From positions 6,688,929 to 6,752,928 of the forward strand of contig CP034986.1 of the NCBI GenBank assembly GCA_004026145.2: a stretch of 64,000 bases of DNA, read 5' to 3'. A model generated the notes under the pieces. That model did no database searches and had not been told where the DNA came from. It saw only the letters and a program-made list of their open reading frames with translations. Positions 26,001 to 34,203 of this stretch are shown one piece after another. The position numbers and the translations under genes are program-made. Every line of letters starts with the position of its first letter. Position 1 is the stretch's first letter. This DNA is from Takifugu bimaculatus. Taxonomy: Eukaryota > Chordata > Actinopteri > Tetraodontiformes > Tetraodontidae.

Positions 26001-29000
26001 GTGTGTGTGTGTGTGTGTGTGCACGCTGTGGCGCCGCGGCAGCTTCCCTGAGGAATAACAAAAATCAGTGCTATTTAGTGCTCGTAACTTCACACGTGCC
26101 AGTTTTCTTAGGGGGGAGAGTCGTGTCGTTCCTACTCCAATGACTGTGCTGTATATTAAATATTAAAATGCCAGAAAGGATAAAAGTAGCCCTTGTGAGG
26201 ATGACTTATATTTCGGAATTGCCGTCGGAGCGGTAAGGTTCAGGTGGATGTGAAGAAAGTGGTGGTTTAGCAGTTCAAATGTTGTTTTGTATGGACAGAA
26301 AAGCTGGGGAAGCTAATGTTTGTGACTGAGACAACTGGAGGACAGTGCTGCCTGATAACATCTGAATGTGACCTTTGACCTGCTGCTCTCATAGGTCAAG
26401 AGCTGACTTTTAGCTTGAGTCGAATCTTTTTTAAATGGGATTTCTGACAGGAAAACTCTGTTTTGATGGGCAACTGTCAAGCTGCTGTTTGTTTCCCATC
26501 GCAGCCTTCAGATGTTTGCTGTTATTGCTTCTGTCCTAAGACATAGTCCAGGTAGAAGTCAAAAACAGGCCTGATTGACAGGTGCCAGCTTGACCTTTGA
26601 CCCTCAAACTAAGCTACGGATTGAGTGACGGAAGTCAGGGACGACTGACAACAGACAGGTGTGTCAATCCATGCGAGGCAAAATGAATTTTGCCATGTTT
26701 GAACACGTCATCTGTGTGATGAGACGGGTGGAATCCTTAACTGCTTCTGCTCCCAATAATCCACACGTACACGGTGGCCACAAAGTGCCTTTTGTGAAAT
26801 AATCAGGATTTCTTGCAATGAATATTCTGGGGAAAGTGTCAACTTCTTCTTTTGTGTGACCTGATTCTATAAAATCGCACAATGCAACGATGAGATCACA
26901 TTTTCTTGGAGGTTAGAGACGGAAGTGCAAAGCAACGAGCGTCTCAATTTACTGTCCAGTATTTCCTTAAACGTGTCGCGTCAACTGGAGTAAAAGTGTT
27001 GGCGGCATTCCGTGAAGGAGATAAAGGGAGGGAGGGAGGGAGGGAGGGTTGATGGACGGCCCTCCGAGGGGACGCGGCGCAGAGACTGACAGGTGCCAAA
27101 ACGGCTGCATTTCTTGATAACGGCTGAGTCCACTTTCCCTGCTTTTAGTGACCTTTGACACCACCAGCCCCCCCCCCCCCCCCCCCGCTTGCCTGTCAGA
27201 TTTGAGAGGAGATTGACAGCTCAGACAGCTGAAGGAGGAGTGGAACAAGAGAGGGATGGCCGATAACGGAGGTTAAAACCGTGCAAGGGAAGAGGAATTT
27301 AGCTCCCTTCCTTCACTCAAACTTCGCACCGTGTGCACGTTTGGGAGGTGCAGACTTGAATTGTGCATGACCCCGATGTTGGGCCACTGACAATGAGAAC
27401 TCCGCAGCCCCCCCCCACACACACACACACGGCCAGAGTAACTGTTAACTACGGCCACGGCGGCGAGAATTAGCTTTGGATGAGAGATGGGAAAATAAAA
27501 GTAAAACTGGACTGAAGGAGGGAGATAGTGAAAGCAGAGATGTGTAAGAATATATTGGTTCACAGAGAAAAGGGTCGGAAAGGAGGTGAAGATGGAGCGA
27601 TGGAGAGAAGGGTCACGAGGTAGAAGCTGAGCAGTGGTGGAGGTCAAGACGGACGGCCTGGACAGAAAGATCAAGTACGCTGCTGACGAGGGACAGATGG
27701 AAGGAGAGAACGAGAAAAATGGGAGAACTTTGGAGAGGTAAGAGGGACGCTAGAGGCCAACAAGGGAAAGGAGAACTTTGGGTGATTGATTAACTGGTAG
27801 TGAGAGCGAGTGAAGAAGAGAGAGAGAGAGAGATGCAAAAAAGAGGGGAGGAGAAGGGCCGGCGCGAGGGAGTGAACCCTATTAGCGGAGGAGGAATGAG
27901 AGCAAACAAATAAATGTGAGGGCAACACGTCACTCTGTTTTTCTGCTCGTTCCCTGGAGAAGAATACGAGGAAGCAATAATCTGAATGTGTGCGAGAGAG
28001 AGAGCGCGCGAGGGCGAGCGAGAGACGGGAGCGATAGCACGGCGGAGGTCACGGCGAGGTGAGAGAGGGGGAGCGAGACGGAGAGAGAAGTTCAGCGAGA
28101 GGTGAAGAGAAAGACCTGCCGTTTTCTCTGTGTGTTTAGGGTGAATCGCGGGTCAGGTGTGTGTGTGTGTGGGTGTGTGTGTGAGAGGAGCGGCTGGCTC
28201 GCGTGTTGCTTTTTGGAGGCCCCGCCTTCTCCCTTTTTCTTCCTCTCTTCTTCATTTTCATCAGTCTTATCTGGCTGCTCCTCCCTCCTGTCCTCCCTTC
28301 TTCAGCTTCTGCTGCTTTTGCCCTCCTTCAGTCAAACTTACCTACTGACCTCAACTTAACCCAAAACCCTTTTCTCCTCCGTCTTTTACCTCGTCTTTCT
28401 CTCGTTTTCCCTCCACCTACGCTTTGATTTTAGAATTTATCTTGGTTTTTCCACCTCATCTTTAGCCTCCTGGATTGGTCCTGTTTGATTTTGAGTGAAA
28501 TTGAACACCTGCATGTCCAAAACGCCAAAACCTTTCAGCCCCGATCAGCCCCTCCATCAATCATCTGTTTATAATCTTTACTTAAGTCCTCTTATCTTTT
28601 TTCCTTCTCCTGACACTGTTTACGTTGAGATCAAGCAGCCTTCTGAATGTAAACGCTGCTCTTTCAACTCTCCGTCCTCTGCTAACAGACTGTGGGCCCG
28701 TTCCTCCACAGCTCCCGTCCGCCTTCGGAAGCCTCGTATCTCCAAGGATCTGGATCCTGCCGCTTCTTCTCCCGCTCGCTTCGGACTGATAAATGGAACG
28801 CGCGTTAATCCGGAGTGAGGCCGAGTTTTAAATAAGATAACCTGACTGACGCCTCTGTACACACCAGCGCGTTGGTCTCCCTCCACTGGCTGTTTATCTT
28901 TGGGTGTTTACCTCAAACACGTACCCTTGTACACTGACAACTTCCTACACACACACACACACACACACACGCGCGTGCTGACAAACACCTTGAAAAAGCA

Positions 29001-30483
29001 GCTGGTGTTTGACACTTTCTCACTGTGTCAGAATCAAATGAGCTGTCTTGTTTGCTCATGTGACCTCGCAGCGGCTTTATGTAACGGCTTTCATTTGTGT
29101 GTGTGCACCTTTTATTATGTGCACATGTTGCCCCTTTTAATGCTGTGTGTGTGTGTGTGTGTGTGTTCGTATGGGGAGATTAGCGGGTCAAACCTCGGCC
29201 GTGTAAGGGTGAACTCGGGGACAAACACGGTGCTAGAGAGAGAGGGAGAGAGGGAGGGAGGGAGAGCGAGAGAGACAGAGATGAATACAGAAGCGAAAGG
29301 AGCAGAGGGTGGAAGGGAAGTGGTGGAAGGAGGAGGGAGGAAAAGATCAGGAAGTCCCAACCGGCCATTCGTCTTGTGGGTTCCCTCCAGGGCTGCGTTC
29401 AGAGGAAATATCCATGTTATTAAACCTCTGAAATATTTAGGACACTTCCTGTTTTCCTGAGTCGATGCCAGGAGGTGAATCAAGGTAAAAGATCGGAAAT
29501 TGGTTTGGGAGAAACGATTCCCTCCTCTTCTCCTCAAACGTTGTCAGGGCATCCCATCATTTCTTAGGTTGGCCTGAACGTGGCATCCCTCCATCACCCA
29601 GCGTATCCATCCATCTTCATCTGCCCTTCCTTTAGCCCGTCTTTCCATTCCTCTTCGTCCGTGTCTCTTTCCATCCTCGCGCTTTCATTCCCCCCCCCCA
29701 CATGTGGTTTTGCTCTTCATCCCTCTGTACTCTTTCCCTCCCTCTCCTCCTCCTCTGTCATCCCTCGCTCACATATGGTTTCCCTCTGGATCTGTGTGTG
29801 TTTGGTGTTACCCAGAGTTCAGTGGGGCTCCCTGCTCATATGGATGTGTGTTTTGCAGACGGAGAGAGAGATGCCGTGTGTGTGTTGTGTGTGTGTGTGT
29901 GTGTAGAGTTCAGTAGGTTATGCAACAGTTTCATTTGTGGGTCATTTCGAGAGACTTCGCCCTCGTGGTCGTCCATCTTTTTCATCCTTCCTCTGTTTAT
30001 TTACCCTGAATGGCGTCGGGCGTAGCGGGAATATCCAACAACAGGCTGCTGACAGATCAGCCTGTAAATGATCAGGGTCGTACCTTCTTTATGGCTAAGA
30101 GCGCCATGTTGCAACCGCTTGTGTAACCGAAATCACCTGCGGGGGTTTGGCTGCAGCAGCAAAACAACAACAATGGCACTTCCACGTGGTCGACAGGCTC
30201 GATGTTTATTGATGCTTCATTTCATGGACTTGGACTATGACGGGGAGAGCGGCACCTGTGATTGGTGCGTTCCTGGGACCACGAGGTCAGCAGGTTCCCA
30301 GGGACAGAGCGGCCATCTCTGACCCGCCTCGCGTCTGCTTGTCCACAGTTGCTGGACTTGTTCCTGCAGTGGGACTGGTCCACCTACCTGGCTGATTACG
30401 GCAAACCAACATGCAAGTACCTGAGGGTGAACCCCCACACGGCCCTGGCCCTCCTGGAGAAGTGAGTACTGCCGCCCCTCCGT

Positions 30484-30518
<35 letters not shown>

Positions 30519-31905
30519 GACAGACAGGCCCCTGTTCATTTGTAAGATTCCATGATTCCTGTTTAGAAATGACTCGGGACACGTTGAAGAGCTCCCAGTG
30601 GTGTTTTATAGAAGCTTGTTTCTGCTCTTTTGGCAGGTTAATTAAGCCGTGAGTACCAAAGTGGGCGTGGTCCTGCTGTGTGATAGAAACACCTGAGTGG
30701 AGTGTGAACAGGCTTCATGCACCCGTGTTGCTCTGCGTCCCCTCCTTCCTCACACCTGTCCCGGCTCACCTGTCTCTCCACTGTTTTCTTTCATTTAACC
30801 CGTTTCCACCCCTTCACTATCCTCCCCTCCTTTCTTTCTTGTCCTACCCCCTCGTCTGTCGAACCCCCTCTCCTCCTCCTCTCCTCTGTCCTCCTCCCCT
30901 CCTGTATCCATCCCTTCTCCCTCGTCCGTTCTATCTCCTTTACCATTTTCTCTGTTCTACCTGCTCTCCTCCCCTCTTCTATCCATCCCTCCTCTCTGCT
31001 CTACCTTTTCTGTCCTCCATCCCTCAGTTCTACTCACTCTTCTATCAATACCCCCTCTATCCATCCTTCCTCTTCTGTCCTACCCTCTTGTCCAACTCCC
31101 TCTTCTCTGTCTTACTCCCTCTATCCTACCTCCTCTCCTCTGTCCTACCTTCTCTCCTCTCCTTCTTTCTTGTCCTCCTCCCTATCCTCCTCCTCTTTGC
31201 CCTACCCCCTCTTTCTTGTTCTACTTCCTACCTCCTTTCCTCTGTCCTACTCCCTCTCCTGTCCTACCTCCTTTCCTCAGTTCTACTCACTCTTCTATCA
31301 ATACCCCCTCTATCCATCCTTCCTCTTCTGTCCTACCCTCTTGTCCTACTCCCTCTATCCTACCTGCTCTCCTCCTCCTCCTCCTCCTCCCCCTCCTCTG
31401 TCCTACCCTCTTTCTTTCTTTCTTGTCCTATTTCCTCGCCTTCCTCTTCTGTTCTACCTCCTCCCCTCTTATATCATCCCTTCTATTCCATCTTCTATCC
31501 TATCCTCTTGTCCAACTCCCTCTTCTCTGCTTCCCTCTCCTCTGTCCCACTCCCTCTCCTCCCATCTTCTATCCATCCCTCCTTTCCTACCCATCTCCTC
31601 TCACCTACCTCCTCTCCTGGGGGAGTGTTGTGCTTCTCAGCCTTGATGCATGTTGGATGACTCGGCAGTGTGCAGATCTTCTATCCTGTTAAACCAAAAG
31701 GAGCATGTTGATTAAAACCCATGTAAGGAAATCTGGGAAAGCACCCTCTCATCATCACCCTCTCATTCTCCTCTGCAGAATGAGGGAGAGCAACAGAAAG
31801 AACAACATGTTTGCACAGTTCAGGAAGACAGACAGAGACCGACAGAAGCTCATGGACACCGTCATCAAACAGCTCCGCAACCTGATCGCACAGCACCACG
31901 CCTAG
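1484..31905 (+). CDS. exoc6b: exoc6b (Sec15B exocyst subunit), 3' part, 14 coding exons
   Basis: Exocyst complex component 6B is a subunit of the octameric exocyst, which tethers secretory vesicles to the plasma membrane. The Sec15 C-terminal domain is known to bind Rab11-GTP. Coding segments: 1484-1567, 1799-1845, 3043-3163, 3248-3319, 3838-3935, 4763-4868, 5054-5163, 7734-7845, 8268-8402, 8518-8703, 14729-14870, 17286-17359, 30349-30461, 31779-31905. All have AG/GT borders and compatible phases. They join to 1527 nt (508 residues plus TAG), about residues 304-811 of the human protein. Recognisable stretches include FENYYRKQRRKQARLVLQ, SSTEVDDMIRKSTNLLLTRT, KVAQTACMSACKH and QWDWSTYLADYG. 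Paralogue choice: FSEFVPKVY, DLIAFLRST and the QWDW/CKYLRVNP signatures fit EXOC6B better than EXOC6. Linkage to cyp26b1 agrees, because EXOC6 is linked to CYP26A1/C1. The 5' exons and promoter lie outside the window. Confidence 0.96.
1799..1845 (+). CDS. exoc6b: exoc6b coding exon 2 of window
   Basis: Acceptor TTTCAG and donor GG|GTAAGA. It encodes HETLEGYRRYFNQIV plus two bases of a glycine codon, so it ends in phase 2. The human counterpart is HETLEGYRKYFNQIVG. Confidence 0.94.
1846..3042 (+). other. exoc6b: exoc6b intron between window exons 2 and 3
   Basis: Donor GTAAGA and acceptor TGTAG. The intron is unique AT-rich sequence without long repeats. No embedded gene is seen on either strand; the short open frames have no recognisable similarity. 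Confidence 0.8.
3043..3163 (+). CDS. exoc6b: exoc6b coding exon 3 of window
   Basis: The acceptor AATGTAG supplies one base to complete the glycine codon and is followed by FFVVEDHVLHTTQGLVNRAY. The donor is TCG|GTATGG. The rest reads VEELWELALSKIIAALRTHS, close to the human protein. The exon ends in phase 0. Confidence 0.95.
3248..3319 (+). CDS. exoc6b: exoc6b coding exon 4 of window (24 codons)
   Basis: Acceptor TCTGCAG and donor CAG|GTATGT. It encodes SYCDNPDLVLDLKNLIVLFA and then DTLQ, phase 0 at both ends. It differs from human by only one or two residues (SDPN to DNPD). The intron before it is only 84 nt. Confidence 0.95.
3320..3837 (+). other. exoc6b: exoc6b intron between window exons 4 and 5
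   Basis: A 518-nt GT-AG intron with AT-rich unique sequence. Nothing else is recognised. Confidence 0.85.
3838..3935 (+). CDS. exoc6b: exoc6b coding exon 5 of window
   Basis: Acceptor TTTCACAG; donor TTCAG|GTAGAT, a non-optimal GTAG-type donor. It encodes GYGFPVSQLFDMLLEMREQY, then GEILLKRWNITF and two bases of an arginine codon. The human counterpart is VYGFPVNQLFDMLLEIRDQY. Confidence 0.94.
3936..4762 (+). other. exoc6b: exoc6b intron between window exons 5 and 6, rich in CA/TG repeats
   Basis: An 827-nt intron. It has a 50-nt (CA)n array at 4090-4139 with one interruption, TG-rich tracts near 4293-4330 and 4636-4665, and a smaller CA-rich patch around 4408-4460. Confidence 0.85.
4090..4139 (+). 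repeat. (CA)n microsatellite
   Basis: About 25 CA units with a single G interruption near 4116. It is likely to vary in length between individuals. Confidence 0.95.
4763..4868 (+). CDS. exoc6b: exoc6b coding exon 6 of window
   Basis: Acceptor TTCTGTAG and donor AAG|GTAGCC. It completes the arginine codon, then reads QVLDQDNYSPIPVSTEQEYR and continues to DPELEK. The DNYSPIPV motif is conserved in EXOC6 and EXOC6B. The segment after it (STEQEYRHYTSQF) is more divergent. Confidence 0.94.
5054..5163 (+). CDS. exoc6b: exoc6b coding exon 7 of window
   Basis: Acceptor CCTTTAG and donor CTCAG|GTACAC. It encodes LPFPKKLPFSEFVPKVYCQL and then KEFIYACLKYSEDLHL, ending in phase 2 with AG. FPFSEFVPKVY is an EXOC6B-type sequence (EXOC6 has FPMSQSVPHIY), which supports the paralogue call. 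Confidence 0.95.
5980..6800 (+). promoter_or_regulatory. candidate conserved noncoding element (intronic enhancer-like)
   Basis: The stretch is non-repetitive and has no coding frame. It contains TCTAATCAAAG, TTAATCAAAAACTGTGATTAAA (an inverted pair of ATCA/TGAT cores), AATTAATTATAAA and TGACCTTGACCT (6589-6600). The texture is like developmental-gene enhancers. The call rests on appearance only. Confidence 0.35.
6589..6600 (-). promoter_or_regulatory. SF-1/ERR-type nuclear receptor site, overlapping tandem half-sites
   Basis: TGACCTTGACCT on the + strand is two TGACCT half-sites with no spacer. On the - strand it contains TCAAGGTCA, the extended half-site bound by SF-1, LRH-1 and ERR. SF-1 with SOX9 is reported to activate mouse Cyp26b1 in Sertoli cells, which makes the site interesting. 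Binding here is inference. Confidence 0.35.
7734..7845 (+). CDS. exoc6b: exoc6b coding exon 8 of window, bracketed by TG repeats
   Basis: The acceptor GTACAG sits at the end of a TG-rich tract (7697-7730). The donor GAG|GTACTG is followed directly by another TG tract (7850-7880). The exon encodes SSTEVDDMIRKSTNLLLTRT and then LSHCLQYAIKKKNVGLAE, almost identical to the human block. Confidence 0.95.
7846..8267 (+). other. exoc6b: exoc6b intron between window exons 8 and 9
   Basis: A 422-nt GT-AG intron. It begins with a TG-rich tract (7850-7880) immediately after the donor; the rest is unique sequence. Confidence 0.85.
8268..8402 (+). CDS. exoc6b: exoc6b coding exon 9 of window (45 codons)
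   Basis: Acceptor GTATCCAG and donor AAG|GTACTT, phase 0 at both ends. It encodes LVQVIINTTHLEQSCHYLEE and continues to KLYGTSTFK. A second AG nine bases inside the exon (TTGGTGCAG) could act as an alternative acceptor that removes LVQ, but the human protein keeps LVQ. Confidence 0.95.
8518..8703 (+). CDS. exoc6b: exoc6b coding exon 10 of window (62 codons)
   Basis: Acceptor TTTTTCAG and donor CCT|GTAAGT, phase 0 at both ends. It encodes DARHSAEAEIYTSLNAKIDQ, then FLQLADYDW, a variable linker (LVSAQGDNAEA), and SDYLIDLIAFLRSTFSVFTN followed by LP. Confidence 0.95.
9190..9720 (+). promoter_or_regulatory. candidate conserved noncoding element in exoc6b intron
   Basis: About 530 nt of AT-rich, non-repetitive, stop-filled sequence with clustered homeodomain-type cores (GCAATATTAATTAG, GCATTTTAATTAC) and repeated GGTCAGGTCA near 9250. 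It has no microsatellite or transposon features. The texture resembles deeply conserved enhancers, but conservation was not tested. Confidence 0.35.
10290..10700 (+). promoter_or_regulatory. candidate conserved noncoding element near the microexon
   Basis: Non-repetitive, mixed-composition sequence ends about 120 nt before the candidate microexon. It includes CAATTGAGCTCAAATTTAG, AAAATAATTGTGGGAATTAC and GCCAGATTAGCATC. It could be an enhancer or intronic splicing-control sequence. Appearance is the only evidence. Confidence 0.28.
10824..10853 (+). CDS. exoc6b: candidate exoc6b microexon (30 nt, in frame)
   Basis: A 30-nt segment is flanked by an acceptor (TTGTTACCATAG) and a strong donor (CCG|GTGAGT). 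It reads GTPVEHATLP with no stop. Both neighbouring exons are phase 0 at this junction (...TNLP | GKVAQ...). Including it would insert ten residues without changing the frame: ...NLP-GTPVEHATLP-GKVAQ. I do not find it in the human EXOC6B sequence I remember, so it would be an alternative cassette exon. The evidence is splice sites and frame only. Confidence 0.45.
12567..12600. repeat. perfect 15-bp inverted repeat (hairpin, 4-nt loop)
   Basis: AATCTTGTCCAATCA (12567-12581), loop TTGC, then its exact reverse complement (12586-12600). The left arm also lies in a short direct repeat of GTCCAATC (12563-12580). It could be a foldback-element remnant or a structured intronic RNA. At 15 bp the stem is too short for a typical pre-miRNA. 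Confidence 0.6.
14729..14870 (+). CDS. exoc6b: exoc6b coding exon 11 of window
   Basis: Acceptor TCTTTCAG and donor GAGG|GTGAGT. It encodes GKVAQTACMSACKHISTSLM, then QLLLDPEVRQISMGALHQLY and IDIKECE, ending in phase 1. The family signature KVAQTACMSACKH is identical to human. Confidence 0.95.
15114..15150. repeat. 12-bp perfect inverted repeat
   Basis: TTTTGACACGCA at 15114-15125 is followed, after a 13-nt loop, by its reverse complement at 15139-15150. The loop repeats part of the arm (ATGCG), so alternative foldings exist. Confidence 0.55.
15616..16460 (+). repeat. purine-rich (GA-rich) low-complexity tract
   Basis: About 850 nt of strongly A/G-biased sequence on the + strand, made of irregular GGAAAG, GAGAGA and AAAGGG words. 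It produces spurious long pyrimidine-codon frames (Ser, Pro, Phe, Leu) on the - strand, for example 15618-15902 and 16194-16511. Confidence 0.7.
17027..17068 (+). repeat. (CA)21 microsatellite
   Basis: 42 nt of uninterrupted CA, about 220 nt before the acceptor at 17285. Confidence 0.97.
17286..17359 (+). CDS. exoc6b: exoc6b coding exon 12 of window
   Basis: Acceptor TTCCCACAG; donor CAA|GTAGGT, a weak GTAG-type donor opening a 13-kb intron. Two bases complete a glycine codon, followed by FARAGPVAGFQGDTLLLAFS and DLRQ. The human counterpart is FARSGPVPGFQEDTLQLAFI, then DLRQ. Confidence 0.93.
20985..21060 (+). promoter_or_regulatory. candidate regulatory block with TGTCA/TGACA-type motifs
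   Basis: The sequence around 20995-21025 reads TTCACTGTCAAACCTGAGC then TGTCAGCAGC. Two TGTCA cores of the TALE (Meis/Pbx/TGIF) type lie about 14 nt apart in otherwise unique sequence. Motif-level evidence only. Confidence 0.2.
24379..24481 (+). promoter_or_regulatory. pair of DR5-like nuclear receptor elements
   Basis: AGGTCA-GGCGG-TGGTCA (24379-24395) and TGGTCA-AACAG-TGGTCA (24465-24481) are two direct repeats with 5-nt spacing within 103 bp. Retinoic-acid receptors prefer RGKTCA half-sites with N5, so the TGGTCA halves each carry one mismatch. They lie about 15 kb upstream of the cyp26b1 start. Confidence 0.25.
24764..24781. repeat. (GC)n alternating tract
   Basis: About nine CG/GC alternations preceded by ACGTG. 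It is a potential Z-DNA-forming tract. Confidence 0.85.
26369..26603 (-). promoter_or_regulatory. cluster of DR1-type nuclear receptor elements
   Basis: TGACCT-T-TGACCT at 26369-26381 is a perfect DR1 on the - strand (AGGTCA A AGGTCA). TGACCT-T-TGACCC at 26591-26603 is a near-perfect one, and a lone AGGTCA lies at about 26393. A third similar word (TGACCTTTGACAC) is near 27150. DR1 elements bind RXR heterodimers, HNF4 and COUP-TF. Function is untested. Confidence 0.35.
27168..27186 (+). repeat. C19 homopolymer
   Basis: A run of 19 C in the 13-kb exoc6b intron. The length may be uncertain in the assembly. Confidence 0.9.
28046..28062 (+). promoter_or_regulatory. DR5-like element with one degenerate half-site
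   Basis: AGGTCA-CGGCG-AGGTGA. The first half is perfect; the second has G for C. It lies in a GA-rich intronic tract, so chance occurrence is quite possible. Confidence 0.15.
30349..30461 (+). CDS. exoc6b: exoc6b coding exon 13 of window
   Basis: Acceptor TTGTCCACAG and donor GAGAA|GTGAGT. It encodes LLDLFLQWDWSTYLADYGKP, then TCKYLRVNPHTALALLE plus AA (phase 2). A (CA)n tract begins about 20 nt inside the following intron. Confidence 0.95.
30462..31778 (+). other. exoc6b: last exoc6b intron, mostly a polypyrimidine tract
   Basis: A 1.3-kb intron. A (CA)n array (30483-30514) follows the donor closely. From about 30750 to 31615 the + strand is almost entirely C and T, with a (TCC)n core near 31374-31402. 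The remaining 160 nt to the acceptor is ordinary sequence. Confidence 0.85.
30750..31615 (+). repeat. polypyrimidine low-complexity tract with internal 72-bp duplication
   Basis: About 865 nt of C/T-rich words (TCCTACC, TCTCCTC, ATCCATCC). A 72-bp block at 31022-31093 recurs identically at 31275-31346 (offset 253). A shorter shared block, beginning TTGTCCAACTCCCTC, occurs near 31088 and 31508. It produces three long open frames, up to 326 codons, made of Ser, Pro, Leu and Phe; these are not genes. Confidence 0.85.
31779..31905 (+). CDS. exoc6b: exoc6b terminal coding exon with stop
   Basis: Acceptor CCTCTGCAG. It encodes (K)MRESNRKNNMFAQFRKTDR and DRQKLMDTVIKQLRNLIAQ, then HHA and TAG at 31903-31905. 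The human C-terminus ends ...RGLISSHHS, so the position and style of the end agree. Confidence 0.95.
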
Positions 31906-32870
31906 CAGCCCCCGCCTGCCCCGGGCAACTGTGCCGACACCCACCTATGCACCTTAAGTCCAGATCTCTCGTTACCACCTGCAATAACCTGATTAAACAA
32001 GCTCACGCTTCCATCTCCTGGGTTTAACGCAGTCAACTCTTCATGTCCTCCATCTTGCACAACAGACAATAATGAATGTCTTCCTGTAAAGAATATCAAT
32101 TTAGCTTGGAGCCCGAAAAAGCACTGATGAATAACAAGATAAACAGAATGTTGCCCTGATTAAGAGGCAAACACTTGAATGGGCAACGTCTTTCAGATCT
32201 GGCAACGTCATTCCAGCGTCCATTTTTGCTGTCCCCCCCTCATAGACGAGGACGTTGCCCCAACATGGCAACCATGCCCGGGGACGTAGTTCATATAAAA
32301 CTGGAGATTATCTTTGCGTGGCAACTGTGATAGAAGCTAGTTTTCTGGACTAAAAGGACTAATTGTGTAGATAGTGCTGTACTAATGCCCAACACAGTCC
32401 AATGTCTTCCATGTCCGTCTGCATTCGGGGATTATCGCACGTACGAGAACACGTCCACGCGGTGGACATGGTTACAAATTACCGTCGCCATGTCCCTCCG
32501 TATTCTACGTGCTTTGGGTCAATTGACAGAAACTCTCATCAGCTTTTCTTTGTAAATTTCCTTTCCTCAGTGTTCCGACCTTTCCCTCCCTGCTCCCGTC
32601 TGAAACATGGACGCAGTCGCAGCTTGGTTCCGTGCGCTGAACTCGTGCCACTTAATTAAAAGGGAATTAAACTGACGGTCTGCATCTGAAGGGAACATTC
32701 AGACATTCTTCCTGTTACACTCCCGGGGACGTTGGGACAAACTCCGCATTGAATCTGTCATTTTTACCTGTCAGTAAGGGAACAGGGATGTTATGATTAA
32801 ATGTGCCTTTGCTGTATTTTTGTCGTATTTTTCCTGCCAATAAAGGAGCATCACTGTGGTGTTAAAGTCT
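31906..32870 (+). other. exoc6b: exoc6b 3' UTR
   Basis: From the TAG to a probable cleavage site about 20-30 nt after the AATAAA at 32839-32844. No other gene signal lies inside. The exact end is inferred. Confidence 0.7.
32839..32844 (+). terminator. exoc6b: exoc6b poly(A) signal
   Basis: A canonical AATAAA in the context CCTGCCAATAAAGGAGC. It is preceded by T-rich GTATTTTT words and followed within 25 nt by GT-rich TGTGGTGTT, which is the usual arrangement for a cleavage site. Confidence 0.75.
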
Positions 32871-33408
32871 GGCTCTTTTCATCCGATCACCAGTGCCAGT
32901 AAAACAGTTAAACCACACAACAATGACAAACGACTTGGGAGCGTCCAAATCACGATACTAAAGAATTTTCTGAGATTTTCTTCACAAATCAACCTTTTGA
33001 TGGTGCAAAGGTCAAAGATGAGCTTGTCCTCAAAAGGTGAGGGTTTCAGCATGAGTTTCCATGGCAATGGAGGCAAAACAGCAGCCTCGTTAACTCATTA
33101 ATCTCACACTGTGAGAGCCACAGGAAGAAATATGATGTCACTTCCTGTATGATATTTTAGCTTTAGGACTTCATTCAACTAGAAAAGACACAAACTCCTG
33201 CAAACAGTGTTTTAAAGCCATATGTTGCTCTAGATTTGATAGGCTATTTATGGTCTCATACCTGGGGTGGGAGGGGGGGGCAGGGAGCAGGATCACTTCC
33301 TGGTTCTGGACCTGGTTCCTGTAGGACAGAGTGAGAGTTTGATTATCAGTCCATCAGAGTCTAAAACATGATGGATAAAAGGACAACACAGGGAGCAATG
33401 CTGCTGTT

Positions 33409-33410
<2 letters not shown>

Positions 33411-33448
<38 letters not shown>
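33411..33448 (+). repeat. (AC)19 microsatellite
   Basis: 38 nt of uninterrupted AC. Confidence 0.97.
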
Positions 33449-33451
<3 letters not shown>

Positions 33452-34201
33452 TAATGAAGATGGATGAGACAGCCCCCACACTTCTCTTCACCTCCTGGTT
33501 AATGATGAGCCCGATGGGTCAAAGGTTAGAGAAACACCATGTGTGTAACTTTTTCTTTCGCTATCATCGCTCTGCCATCTTTCATTGTGTTTTCCACACC
33601 TTCGATATTCACAAGTATGTTGAACTGGTTTTTCTTTTCTATCTTAAGCATTATTGGATGGAATTTATCGGGTCTCAGCAGTTTTTTTGGCTTAATTATT
33701 AAATCCGTGTTGACTCACTATGAATCAGAACATCTTTCCGCATTATCAGGTCACATGACCTCTAAGCGATGCAGAACAGCACATGTGATCAGAGGCGACA
33801 CAGGTCTTCCTGACAATCATTAGAAGGAATTACATTAATATTCGATTCCAAGCAGCCGTGTCTGTGTGTGTGAGCATGAGTGTGTGTGTGTGTACTTGAG
33901 AAGAGAGAGAAAAAAAACTACTGTAATTATCAGTTCTGAGAAGCTGAAATCAAATGTGCTTGGTTCAAGTTTAGTTTAATCCTTCAGCTTCACCCTAACC
34001 TGAGCTGTGATGCCGACATGGATGTGCTCCATGAGAATCAGCCGATTCCAGCACATTCGTGACCCGTTACCAGGGTTACCATCCAACGCTGCCACACAGC
34101 AGCTGCAGCTGCAACAGTCTGACAACCGGGCAAACTGAGGACGACCAATGAGGCGGCGGCGCACGCCTCATCAGCTCAACAGATGTGCAACTGATGCGAT
34201 T

Positions 34202-34203
<2 letters not shown>

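Larger units (their letters stand above)
17360..30348 (+). other. exoc6b: exoc6b 13-kb intron between window exons 12 and 13
   Basis: The largest intron in the window. Contents: C/T-rich stretches near 17380-17480 and 19070-19330; AT-rich sequence at 17570-18240; CpG-richer patches near 18340-18760 and 24240-24520; GA-rich tracts at about 22670-22830, 27480-27890 and 27980-28110; a C19 run (27168-27186); a (GGGA)n array near 27026-27048; a GC alternation (24764-24781); TG tracts around 25984-26020 and 29143-29166; and CA tracts at 25798-25826 and 28947-28970. Nuclear-receptor-like direct repeats lie near 24379-24481 and 26369-26603. No exon or embedded gene is recognised. Confidence 0.75.

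Noticed and set aside
30680..31692. Open frames of 326, 309 and 158 codons in the last exoc6b intron
   Set aside because: They are made of Ser, Pro, Leu and Phe because the tract is nearly pure C/T. All three + frames stay open for the same reason, and none has domain-like composition.
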